Positions 43,369-55,700 of a stretch of DNA of 64,000 nt are shown piece after piece. Below the pieces are notes generated by a model. That model did not search any database and was not told where the DNA came from. It saw only the letters and a list, made by a program, of their open reading frames with translations. The stretch lies in contig NZ_WHUF01000001.1 of assembly GCF_009380165.1 (NCBI RefSeq), positions 1,054,001 through 1,118,000 on the forward strand. Reading direction: 5' to 3'. Made by a program: the position numbers and the translations under genes. The DNA comes from Rugamonas rivuli. Its GTDB lineage: Bacteria; Pseudomonadota; Gammaproteobacteria; Burkholderiales; Burkholderiaceae_D. Position 1 is the stretch's first letter. The number at the start of each line of letters is the position of its first letter.

Positions 43369-43731
43369 TCAGTCCCATCGTGTTTTTATTATTTCAGCTA
43401 CCTCAACTGCGCGATGTGGATGTGCTATCGCATATGCTAATAAGGTTTCTCGGACGGCGGCGTGAAAAGTTGCAGTATCGTACATGGTCTCTTCATCGCA
43501 AAGACCACTTACGTTCTTATCAGCCCACACTCTGAAATTATCACTACCAGAAATATCTGTTACATATTCAATTTCCCAACCAGGATCTCCGCCAAAACCT
43601 CGCTCATCCCCAATGACTCTCTTGAGGAAATGATCTACTGGACGATTATCATATGGAGCAACAACCCACATGAGAACCATATAAAGCAAATAATTTTTTG
43701 GTTCGATTCCATCCAATTTTCCCCACTTCAT
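43369..43731 (-). CDS. Candidate CdiI immunity protein of the intact cdiA
   Basis: A 120-residue soluble protein (MKWGKLDGIEPKNYLLYMVLMWVVAP). It begins one base after the cdiA stop codon, the standard position of cdiI, and is the first gene downstream. Trp-rich N-terminus, acidic middle (DPGWEIEYVTDISGSDNFRVWAD) and a helical ending (FHAAVRETLLAYAIAHPHRAVEVAEII). The family is not recognised. It should block the EndoU-like C-terminal domain of the neighbouring CdiA. Confidence 0.7.
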   Translation of the reverse strand: MKWGKLDGIEPKNYLLYMVLMWVVAPYDNRPVDHFLKRVIGDERGFGGDPGWEIEYVTDISGSDNFRVWADKNVSGLCDEETMYDTATFHAAVRETLLAYAIAHPHRAVEVAEIIKTRWD

Positions 43732-43732
43732 T

Positions 43733-46700
43733 TTATTTAACCTTTCCGACAGGATATGCAGTACTCACCGTGGCGGGAGTTCCAGGTGTGACTTTGATAT
43801 TGACATTGAATTTCATTCCATTAACAGTAATTTTTTGCGTTAACTCACCGGTTATCTGATACTGCATCAGGGCCTTGCTAGCGGCCTCCGAAGTCAATGA
43901 AGGCATATCTGGATACATTTTTGGATCGTACAATGTCTTCTCAGCACTCTTCTTGGCTTTGGGGAGTTGGTACTCTACCTCATATATTCCCGGTGCAACT
44001 TCCGTCCTTGAAATTTCTACGCCACCGGCATCCTTCAATGCTGTCTTAAAATTATCCAAATCATGCCCCCCTGAAATCTGTTTTCCAGAAACTGTTGCCT
44101 TAGTCAAATGCTGCTCCAAATCCGGGCGGGCAGAAAACTGACCAGCAAAGTCAGCATCTGGCAAAAGGGCATCGGGCGTTCCTTTATTGTTGATAGGTGG
44201 CTCTACAGGCTGAACAGCAGGGTCTTTTGATGGCATTTTTAAGTTCCGCAGACCTTTAATCGTCGCCTGCGTCGCTAATGGAACGGCCGTCCCGACCGCC
44301 ATTAGTATTGCTACCCTTGCCTTCTGATCGGCCAGCGCTTCCTTGACCAAGCCGTCACAAGTACCTGCGCTCACACCACCGCAATAGCTCAGTCTGAACT
44401 TCGCCACTTCGGCGGCCTGCTGCGCATCAGTACCGAACAAGGAAGCCGCACCGTTCACCGACTGGTATGACAATACATTATTCTGTCTGCCTGCGAAAAT
44501 CGTGAAATCTGCCCCAACCAAGTCACGCCCCAGCTCGCTGGAAGTTGCAGCTTGTCCTTCAAGGGCAGATACGCAGGCTACGTTACCTGTGAACACACAA
44601 GATTGAACTTGCGCGATATTTTTGTTCGATAGCGCCAAGTATTTATCGCGGATACTGACGTACTCTGAGTCAGTACATCCTCCTGCCTTTTTATCACATT
44701 GCTCAAACTCCTTCCTCATTGCGGTTGCCTGCTCATGCTTGAGGAAGTTGTTCTCTACCTGATTGTAGCCACTGACCAGTCCCGCATCGCCGGCCAATGC
44801 TGCCACACCGGAACTAGCGGCCGCGATTACCAGCTTTCTGACTTCTTCAGGTAGTCCGATATCAGAAATCAGCTCGTTAATTTTGGGCGCAGCAATCGCG
44901 CTGATTCCCGCCCCGAGTGCACCGTTCATGCCGCCCGTTACAGCCCCTATAGCAGCATGCGCAGCAACCCGATATTCACCACCCTCGTCCCATTTAGCAG
45001 CTGTTGCCTTGTCGCCTCGCGCCAACGCCTCATCCCTTTGCGTGTCGGCGAAGTCACCAACCTTCTGAGCAGCGACTTGACCAAATGCGGTTGTAATTGC
45101 CACTTGGGCATCAACGTCGCGCTGCAATTGCTTGGCATCCCATCCTTTGGCTAGGGCACTGGTGTTGGATGCCGCCGATTCCGTCGTCACGTCTCGATCC
45201 AGACCGGACACAGCCTTCGCAGCGTCCTTACCAGTCTCCAGTTGCTTGGTTTGGTCGGTGATCGCGATCAGCCCGCCGCTGATACCAGCCGCCGTCGTGC
45301 TGTTCTGGTCGCCGCTGGCCGAGCCGAAACCTGCACTTCCACCTGATTTCCCGTCGGCTGACGCCGCTTTCTTTTGATCCTCCGTGAATTTTTTGTCCGA
45401 CGGTATGGTCTGATCACCGAGCTTGCCACTAACCGAACCTGACAATGCAAAACCACCCGCATCGTAGTGATCCTTGTTCTTCAGATCGCTCGACGTCAGG
45501 CTGCCAGTGATCAGCACGTTCTTGCCCTGATCAACCGCCGCCTGGCTGCTACTCAACAGACCGGCCTTCAAGTCCGTATTGCCGCCCACCGCCACCTGGA
45601 AGCCGCCGTCGCCCGCCTTGATGCCGCTTTGCTCCAGCACAGACAGGAAATCGCCATTCACATGCGATTTGCTGATGCTGCCGCCCACGGTGCTGGCGCC
45701 ATAACATGCCGGTGGAATACACAGGCTGGCGTTGAAGCCAGCGCTGCTTTGCTTGCTGTTGAATTTACTGCTGTCCTGCAGGCTCTCGATGTTCAGGTTG
45801 CCGCCGATATCGGCCACCACGGTCGGTGCCGTGATTACGCCGCCCTTGAGCGTGGTGTCGCCGCCGCTGTTCACGTTGACTGTGCTGCCTGCGGTAACGT
45901 GGCTGTTGGTATAGCCGATATCGTCGCCGTCGGCCTTGCCGCGCGCCTGGCTCACCGCCAAATCGATCGTGAAGCCGTTCGATGTGCCACCGATGCCAAA
46001 GCCGATGCCAATGCTGGAACCGCTGGAGCTGTTGGTGCTGTGCTGGCTCGCCGTGCCCTTCGCCGCCAGCAGGTTCACCTGGTTATCCGCCGACAGGCTG
46101 ACATCCTTGCCCGCCTTGATGTCGCTGCCGATCGCTGTCAGGTTGCTGTCCTTGCCGGCACCGGTCGCGTTGATGGTCACGCTGCCCCCGGCCGAAACGG
46201 ACGAGCCAGCCGCCGTGTCGCTGGTACGCACCACCGTGCTATCGCTCTTCTGGTTGCTCAGGCTGATGCTGACCTTAATGCCCGTATCCTGAACTGCGGT
46301 ATAGGCTTTGTATGCATCCTTCAGGCTATTCGCCGCGTTCATCGCCGCCAATGCCTGCATGCGGCCATCGCTGGTGCTCTTCGCCGCGTTGACCATGCTG
46401 TTCGCGCTCTTCAACGCATCCACCACCGGCATGCTGACGGAGCCGCCGATGGCCGTCTTGCTGTACGTCGTATGGTCGCTGCTGTCACTGCTGTTCATGG
46501 CCGCGTTGATCAGCACGTCCTTGGCATCGATACTGATATCGCCCTTCGGCGCCGTCACTTCGCTCGACGTTTGCGTGTACTGCTCGCCTGCCTTCAAGGT
46601 CACGTTGCCGCCCAGGCTGGCGATCTGGCTGCCCACCTGCGTCACGCTGGAACTGGTGCCGTCGCTCGCGTTCTTGACCGTGCCGATAGCCGGTTGGAAC

Positions 46701-49700
46701 GTCGTGCCGATCGAGCCCGACTTCTTGCTGCTGCTCGACGACGCTCCGTCGCTGCTGTTCTCGGCGCTGACGATGCTCAGGTCGCGCTTGGCGTCGATGA
46801 CAATGTCGTGGTCGGCCACCACCGTGCTGCCCTTGATGGTGGTGTCGCGTCCGCTGCTGGCGCTGACGCTGCCGCCGCTGAGCACACTGCCCACCTGCGT
46901 CACCGTATCGCTATTGCCGGCCTTGGCCTGCTCGCTCTTGCTGTAGCCGAGCGCGCCGGAGGCGACATTGAACGAGAACCCGCTGCGATCATGCTGTTCG
47001 CTATGCTTTTCACTATCGCTCTGCTGCGCGCTGGAGACCAGCAGATCGCGGCCCGCGTTCAAGGTCAGCGCCTGCGTGGCGCTCAGCTGGCTGCCGTTGA
47101 CGACGATATCGTTGCCGGACTTGACCACAACCGAATCGCCGCTGACGCTGCTGCCCACCACCTTGTCGATCTTGCTGTAGTCGGCCGAAGTATTGCTGCT
47201 CTTCTTAAACATGCTGCTCGATTCGTCATGGTGCGCCAGGTCGGTCAGGTGGATTTCCTGTACCTGCGTGATGCTGACGTCGCCACTGGCCGCCAGCAGC
47301 ACCTTGCCGCCGCCAGCCAGGTTGCTGCCAGCAATCGCCAGATTACCCAGGCCGCTATCACCGGCCTTGATCGCCAGATTGCCGCCAGCCGTCACTGACG
47401 CGCCGACCACGTTCTGCTCCTGATGGACTTCCTTGTCGTAGTGCTTGCTGCCCGGGTCATTCTGCTTGCTGATGTTGACTTCGTTGACGACGGCCGCGAT
47501 GCTCACGTCGCGCCCTGCCACCAGCGTGCCGCTGCCGGTAGCGCCGATGGCCACTTGCGTGCCGCTCAGCTTGATGTCCTGGCCGGCGACCATCGTCAGG
47601 TCGCCGCTGCTGGCGACCTGGCCGACCTTGTACGTCGTGCTGCTGTCTTTCTCGGTGATGCCGGCCACTTGCGATGCATAGGTGCTGCCGGTCTGCAGCG
47701 CATTGAAGGCGATGTCGCGCCCCGCGCCGATGCCGACGCTGGTGCCGGCGATAGTGCCGCCGGTGTCGGTCACGTCTCGCCCAGCCTTGATCGCCACCGC
47801 GCCACTGCCCGAGATGCTGGCCTGGTTGGACAAGGTGGTGTAGCTGCCGCTGGTGTTGACGCTGGCATATTCCTGCTTGATGGTCAGCGATTGGTTGATC
47901 ACATCGCGCCCAGCCGACAAGCCCACCGCGCCGCCCTTGATGGCGCCGCCCTGGTTGACGATATCCTGCCCCGCCACCAGCACCGTGCGGCCGTTGGCGC
48001 CGTCGATCAGACCGCCACGGTTGACGATGCTGTCGCTGGTATTGATGGCCACGCCATCGCCCGTCACCAGCGCGCCGCTGGCCTTGACCGCGTCGCCGCC
48101 CGCGTGCGCCAGGTAGACCTTGGGCACCAGCACGTTTTCCACCGTGCCGTCCGGCAGGCTGACGGTTTGCGTTTCCATCCAGACGATGTCGCTGGTCAGG
48201 TGGCTGATCTGGTCGGCGCTCAGCGCGATACCCGGACGCAGGTCGTATTGCTGCGCGAAGCTGATGCCGCTGGTCATCAGATCCTTGTAGCGGCTGTCGT
48301 CGTTCTGGCCGCCGGTCGGTGCGCGGCCGGTCAGTTCGATCAACTGGTCGCGCACCAGGCGCTGTTCGTAGAAGCCATCGCCCAGGCGCTTTTGCGTGAC
48401 GGCCGGATCGGTATCAAGCGCTTTCAGCAGGTAGTCGCTGCTGATCCAGTTGCCGTGGTTGGCGAATTGCGGACGGGTTTCGAACACATAGCTACCGTTG
48501 GCGTTCGGGTTCAGCAGCGACAGGCCATTCGGCGTCACCTTGACCGCCGTGCCGCTGTTGGCTGCGTTCTGCGCCAGGCTGGCGCCATGGCCGGAGCTGA
48601 CGTCGCCCAGCGCCTTGCCGCTGGTGCCGCTGCCTTTGGCTGGTTCGCTGGTCGCCGCCGTGCTGGCTTTGCCGCTGGCGTTGATGTTGTCGACGTCGCG
48701 TGCGCCGTTGTAGGCGCCGCTGCCGCTGGTATCCAGACGCGTACGCGCCTGGTTGCCGAGGCCGCTGCCGCCGGCCAGTCCGGCGTCCGCCGCCTGGTTG
48801 GACAATCCGCTGTCGCCAGCCTGTGCACCCAGCGCGGCGTTGTTGCCGACACCGCTGCCGCCGGCTTGCGCGCCCAGTGCCGCGTTGTTGCCGACGCCGC
48901 TGCCGCCGGCTTGCGCGCCATGCGCCGCCTGGTTGGCGATGCCGCTGCCGCCGGCCGCGCCGGCGCCGCTTGCGTTGTTGCCGATGCCGCTGCCGCCGAC
49001 ATGGCCGCCGGCGCTGCCGCCACTGGCGCCGTTGCCAGTCGCATGGCTGGCGCCGCTGGCGCTGTTGTTGCCGGTCGCGAGCACGGTGACGCTGTCGCGG
49101 ATATTGCCAACCGTGCCGGCCGTGATGTCGACGTTGCTGAAGCTGCGGCCGGTGATCGATACGCCCTTGCCGCCGGAAATCACACCGGCGGCGGAGCCGA
49201 TGATTTCGCTCTGCGATGGCATGGTGTAGGCCGTGACGTCGCCGTCATAGGTCTTCCAGGTGCCGTCGAAGGTGTGGTTGCGGTACAGCGTCGCGCCCTG
49301 GTTGCTGATGGCGGCGCCGCCGTCGATGGCCAGGTTGCCGGTCGCCATGATCTGGCCGTACTGGTTGGTCAGCGCCTGGCCGACGGTCAGGTGCATATTG
49401 CCGCCGGACAGAATCTGCGCCACGGCGCCGGAACCTGGTGCAATCTGGTCCTCTTCCGCCGTGTGATGCGCCAGACGGGATTTCTCCAGCTTGCCCGCTT
49501 GGGGTACCAGTGCCCGCGCCGTACTCCGGTTGATGATGCTGGTTGGATCGTCATAACCCGGTTGCGTCACGAAGCGCACGCAATTGGCCGCGCAGCTGCC
49601 GTACATATTCGAATACGCCGGCGGACCGCTGGTCCAGTTAGTGACATGCTCCAGATAGAAGCCGTCAGGCGTACCGGTCGGCCCACCCTGGTCGGGGTTG

Positions 49701-52700
49701 GCCTGGTTGTCCTGGCTGTACTTGTAATACAGCACCCTGGTGCCGTCGCTCATCGTGATGCGCTGGCGCGCGCCTTGCGCGTTATAGGCGCCGGTCGAGG
49801 CCCAGAAGAAGGCCGAGTCATTCGCATGCGTGCGGATCACCGCGCGGCCATAGGCATTGCCGTCCGGCGCGTACATGATTTGATTCTCAAGAATGTCGTC
49901 GGGATTGACGTAGTAGAGCTCGTGCGGATAGTAGTTCGCCGCGTTGGTGTCGTAGTTGTCGTGGTTATCGCCGTTGTGGTCCCAGCTCGGCAACTCCATC
50001 TGCTTGGTCTCGTCCACCGTCTGTACCTTGACCAGCGTGACGTTCTCGCGGATGTTGTTGACGCTGGCCGCGTTCAGCGACAGGTCGCCGGCCGCTTCGA
50101 TGGTCGACGACATGTTGTTGACCAGGCCGGTCGTGCCGCCGCTCAGCGCGCCTACAATGCTCAGGCTGCCGCCACTGTAGATGCTGGCGCCGCCGGTGTT
50201 GTTGACCGTGCCGGCCACGCCCAGCGCCATCGTGCCGGTCGAGCCGAGCAAGGTGCTGGCGCCGGTGTTGTTCAGGTTTTGCGCCGCCAGGGTCAGGTTG
50301 CCGCCGACAATGGCGTTGGTGTTGTCGATGGTGCCGCCGCTTTTCAGGTCCACCGTCGCCGAGCCATTGATCTGGCCGGCGTTGGCCAGATTGCCCGCCG
50401 CATTGACCGCCACGCCCTGCCCCTGCATGACCGCGCCGGCGTTGTTGCTGACATTGTTGCCGCTCAGCGTCAGCTTGCCAGCCGCTTCGAAGGTGGCGTT
50501 GTTGACGATATTGCCGGTGACCGTCAGGCTCAGGTCGCGATTCGAATGGAACTGCTGGGTACCGCTGCCCTGGGTGTAGTCGCCGTCCATGCTCAGCGAC
50601 AGGTCGCGGCCGCCCTGCAGTTCGCCGTTACCTTGCAGTACGTGGGTGATCACGGTCAGGTCGCGGCCGGTGGTGATGTGGCCGGCCTCGTTGCTCAACT
50701 GCTGCGCGGTCAGGCTCAGGTCGCCATCGGTGCCGGCGCCGGTGCCGATGCGGCCGCCGTTGTTGTTGATCTGGTTGGCGACGATGAGCGCATTGCCGCC
50801 CGAGACGATCAGGCCGCTGTTGTTCAGGTTGGCGCCGGCCTGGTTGAAGGTCAGCGTGCCGGCGCTGTTGATCGTGCCCTGGTTGTCCAGCAACTGCGTC
50901 ACTTGCAAGGTCATGTCCTTGCCCGAGGCGACGATGCCAGTGCCGCTGTTTTGCAGCGTGACGGCGCTGAGCAGCAGCTTGCCGCCGCCGGCGATCACGC
51001 CGGCATTGCTCACCGCGCCCACGCTGGTGATGCTGGTGTCGCCGCTGCCGACGTTGACGATGCGGCCGGTGCCGTTGTCGATGGACAGTGCTTTCAACGT
51101 CAGCGCGGAGGTGGCGCCGGCCGCTTCGATGGCGCCGCCGTTGTTGGTCAGCGCGCCGCCCGCAGTGATTTGCAAGTCCTTGCCGGATTGAATGGTGCCC
51201 TGCACATTGTCCAGCGCGCCGGCGATGGCCAGCACCGCCTTGCCGTCCGCGAGGATCTGCCCTTTTTCGTTGCTGAGGCTGGCTGCGGTCAGCGTCAGGT
51301 CGGCGCCGCCGCTCTTGGCGGTGGCGATCTGGCCGTTATTGTTGTTGACGGCTTTGGCGACGATGGTCATGGCGCCGCCGGCAACGATCTTGCCGTCGTT
51401 GTTCAGGTTGGCGCCGGCCTGGTTGAAGGTCAGCGTGCCGGTGCTGGTGATGGCGGCGTGGTTGTCGACTTGCTGGTCCACCGCCAGCAGCAGCTTGCCG
51501 GCCGCGCCTATGCTGCCGCCGGTGTTGTTCTTCAGCGTATGCGCGTTCAGATTGAGGTTGCCGTTGGCGGCGATCAGGCCGCTGTTGACGAGGTCGCTGC
51601 CGATCAGCACATTGGTATCGCCGATGCCGACGTTGACGATGCGGCCGCCGCTGCTGTCGACGGTTGCCGCCGTCAAGTCCAGCGTGCCGGCCGTGCCGTC
51701 GGCCTCGATCGTGCCGCCCGTATTGCCCAGCGCGCCGACGGCGCCGAGTTTCAGGCTCTTGCCCGCCTGCAGCGTGCCGGCGCCGTTGTCCAGATCGGCA
51801 CCGCTGCTCAGCGTGGTATCGCCGCTGGCAAGTATCTTGCCGCCGCGGTTGCTGATGCGCTGGCTGGTGACGCTGATGTCGGCGCCGGATGCTGTAGTCG
51901 TGGCGATCTGCCCGCCATCGTTGTTGAAGCTGGCCGCGTTGAACGTGGCCGTGCCGCCGGCGATCATCTGGCCGCTGTTGCTGAAACTGGCGCCGGTTTG
52001 CGTGAAGCCGAGCGTGCCGGCGCTGCTGACCGTGCCCTGGTTCTGCATCTGCTGCGTTACCGCCAGCTCCATGTCGCCGCCGGCGGCGATGGTGCCGCCC
52101 ACGCGGTTTTGCGCGCTCTGCGCCGACAGCAACAGCTTGCCATTACCAGCGATCATGCCGCTGCTGACGATGCTGCTTTGGCTGCCGATGCCGGTATCGC
52201 CGCTGCCGACGTTGACGATGCGGCCGGCCGTGTTGTCGATGGACTGGCCCTGCACCGCCAGCGTGCTGCCGGCGGACAGCGCTTCGATCACGCCGCTGGC
52301 GTTGCCGAGTGCGCCGCCTGCGCTCACTTGCATGTCGCGGCCGGCTTGCAGCGTGCCGTGGGCGTTGTCCAGCGCGCCGTAGACGTTGACTCCGGCATTG
52401 CCGCTGGCCAGCACGCTGCCGCTGCGGTTGCTCATGGTCTGGCTGTCCAGACGGATGTCCGCGCCGGAATTGCTCAGCGTGGCGATCTGGCCACCGTCGT
52501 TGTTCAAATTGTCCGCGTTGAAACCGATCCGGCCGGCGGCCGTCATCGTGCCGCTGTTCGTGATTTGCGAGATGGTTTGCAAGGAATCGAGCGTGCCGCC
52601 GCTGTTGATGGCGCCGCGATTGTCCAGCAACTGCGACAGCGACAAGCTCATCGAACGAGCGGACGACACGGTGCCGCTGTTTTGCAGGCTCTGCGCGCTC

Positions 52701-55700
52701 AGGTCCAGCGTACCGTTGCCGGCAATGGTGCCGCTGCTGCTGATGCCGCCCTGTGCGCTGACGCTGGTGGCCGCCGTACCGACATTGACGATGCGGCCGC
52801 TACCGTTGACGATGGCGCCCGCCTGCACCTGCATGGTGCTGCCGGAAGCCAGCGCCTCGATCACCCCGGCGTTATTGCTCAGCGTTCCGCCCGCGGCAAG
52901 GCGCATATCCTGCCCCGCTTGCAACGTGCCTTGCGCGTTGTCCAGCGCGCCGACGACGTTGAACACCGCGTCGCCGCTGGCTTGCACCCGGCCGCCGTGG
53001 TTGCTCAGGCTTTGGCTGCCGATCACAATGCCGGCGTTGGAATTAGGCAGTGTCGCGATCAGTCCGCCATCGTTGTTCAGGCTGCCGGCGGCGATGGTCG
53101 CCTGCCCTGCCGATGTGATCTGCCCGCTGTTGTTGACGATGGCCGTGGTCTGGTTGAACGTCAACGTACCGCCACTGTTGACCACGCCCTGGTTATCCAG
53201 CTGCTGGACCACGTCCAGGCTCATGCGCTGTCCCGACAGCACGTTGCCGCCGGTCAGATTGCGCAAAGACCCAGCCGCCAGATCGAGGCTGCCGTTACCG
53301 GCGATCAAACCGCTGTTGGTGACGAGCCCCTGGGCGCTCACCGTGGCAGCGCCCGTGCCGACGTTGACCACGCGGCCGGCGCTGTTGTCGATTGCGCTCG
53401 CTTGCAGCGCCAGGCTGCTGGCTGCCGTCACGGCTTCGATCACACCGCTCGCGTTGTTGAGTGCGCCGCCAGCTGTCAATTTCAGGTCGCGTTGCGCCTG
53501 GATCGTGCCGCGCACATTGTTGACGGCGCCAGCGACCGCCAGCGTGGCATCGCCGCTGGCCAGCACGCTGCCGCCCTGGTTGCTCATGCTCTGGCTGTCG
53601 ATGGCAATGCTGGAACCGCTATCCTTCAGCGTGGCGATCTGGCCGCCATCGTTATTCAAGCTGCCGGCGGCGATGGTCGCCTGCCCGGCCGAAACGACCT
53701 GGCCGCTGTTGTTGACGATGGCCGTAGTCTGGTTGAACGTCAGCGTACCACCGCTGTTGATGACACCTTGATTATCCAACTGCTGCACCACGCCCAAGCC
53801 CATGCGCTGCCCCGACAGCACGTTGCCGCCCGTCAGGTTGCGCAAAGACCCGGCCGCCAGATCGAGGCTGCCGTTACCGGCGATCAAACCGCTGTTGGTG
53901 ACGAGCCCCTGGGCGCTCACCGTGGCGGCGCCAGTGCCGACGTTGACCACGCGGCCGGCGGTGTTGTCGATCGCACTCGCTTGCAGCGTCAGGCTGCTGG
54001 CTGCCGTCACGGCTTCAATGACGCCGCTCGCGTTGTTGAGTGCGCCGCCTGCCGTCAATTTCAGGTCGCGTTGCGCCTGGATCGTGCCGCGCGCGTTGTT
54101 GACGGCGCCGGCGACCGCCAGCGTGGCATCACCGCTGGCCAGCACGCTGCCGCCCTGGTTGCTCATGCTCTGGCTGTCGATGACAACGCTGGAACCGCTA
54201 TCCTTCAGCGTGGCGATCTGGCCGCCATCGTTGTTCAGCGCGCCCGCCGCCACATGGGCTTGTCCGGCCGAGATGATCTGGCCACTGTTGTTGACCACGG
54301 CCGTGGTCTTGCTGAATTCCAGCGTGCCGCCGCTGGTGATCGTGCCCTGGTTGTCCAGTTGCTGCGTCACGGCCAGGTCCATCGCCAGGCCCGACGACAC
54401 CTTGCCCGCCGCCTGGTTCTGCAGGCTGCCGGCCGCCAGGTCCAGGCTGCCGTTGCCGGCAATCAGTCCACTGTTGATGACGGCGCCCTGCGCCGAGACC
54501 GATGCCGCCGCACTGCCGACGTTGACGATGCGGCCGGCGCTGTTGTCGATGGAGGCGGCCTGCACGCGCAATGCGCTGCCTGCGCTGATCGCCTCCATGA
54601 CGCCGCTGTTGTTGTTCAGTGCCGCACCCGCCGCGAATTGCAGATCCTGCTTGGCCTGAATAGAGCCGTGCGTATTGTCCGCCGCGTAGGCAACGCCGAC
54701 CGTCACGTTGCGGTCGGACTGGATCACGCCGCCGCGGTTGCTCAGGCTCTGCGCGTTGAGCGCGATGTCGGCGCCGGAGCCGCGCACCGTGGCCAATTGG
54801 CCGCCGTCATTGTTGAAAGCACCCGCGTTGATCGTCGCCGTGCTGCCGGCGACGATGCTGCCGCCGTTACGCACCGCGACCGTGGTCTGCGTAAAGTCCA
54901 GCTTGCCGGTGCTGCTGATGGCGCCCAGGTTGTCCAGCTGCTGGGTCACGCCCAGCACCAGGTTCTTGCCTGCCGAAATGGTCGCGGTAGCGTTGTTCTG
55001 CAAGGTTTTCGCAGCGACCGTGAGATCGCCGTTGCCGGCAATCAGACCGCCGTTCAGTATCGCGCCCTGGGCGGTTACGCTGCTGGCGCCGGTACCGACG
55101 TTGACGATGCGGCCGTCCGTGTTATCGATGGAACCAGCCTGCACTTTCAGCGCGCTGGCAGCGCCGACCGCTTCCATCACGCCTTTGGTGTTGTTCAGCG
55201 CGGCGCCTGCCGTGGCCTGCAAGTCCTTGCCGGCCTGAATTCCGCCCGAGGTATTGTTCAGCGCGCCGCCGACGGTCAGCGTGGCGTTGCGGTCGGCGAC
55301 GATGGCGCCGCCCTGGTTGCTGGCGCTGTTCGCGGTAATATTGAGGTCCGACTGCGATTGCTTGACGGTCGAAATCTGTCCCTTATCGTTGTTCAATACG
55401 CCTGCGGCCAAATTGATGCCGCCTTTGGAAACCATCTGCGCGTCGTTGTTGACGACGGCCGTGGTCAAGCCGAAGTTCATCAGGCCGTTGCTGCTGACCG
55501 TGCCGTGGTTGTCCAGCAGGTCGCGCACCGACAGGCCCAGGCCCGCGCCCGCCAGGATGCTGGCGCCGCTGCTGTTGCTGACCGATAAAGCGTTCAAGTC
55601 CAGCTTGTCGCTGGCGGCGATGCGGCCGCCGTTCCAGATATAGCTGGCGCTGCCGATGCTGGCGCCGTTGCGGCCGGCGCCGACGATGCTGCCATCGGTG

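Noticed and set aside
36588..43731. Mobile element or phage remnant explaining the AT-rich region
   Set aside because: No integrase, transposase, terminal inverted repeats or tRNA gene was seen. cdiA homology in each block explains the structure better.
53222..55600. CRISPR-like regular spacing of repeats
   Set aside because: The period is 579 bp and in frame with a protein repeat; no 25-40-bp repeats with unique spacers and no cas genes.
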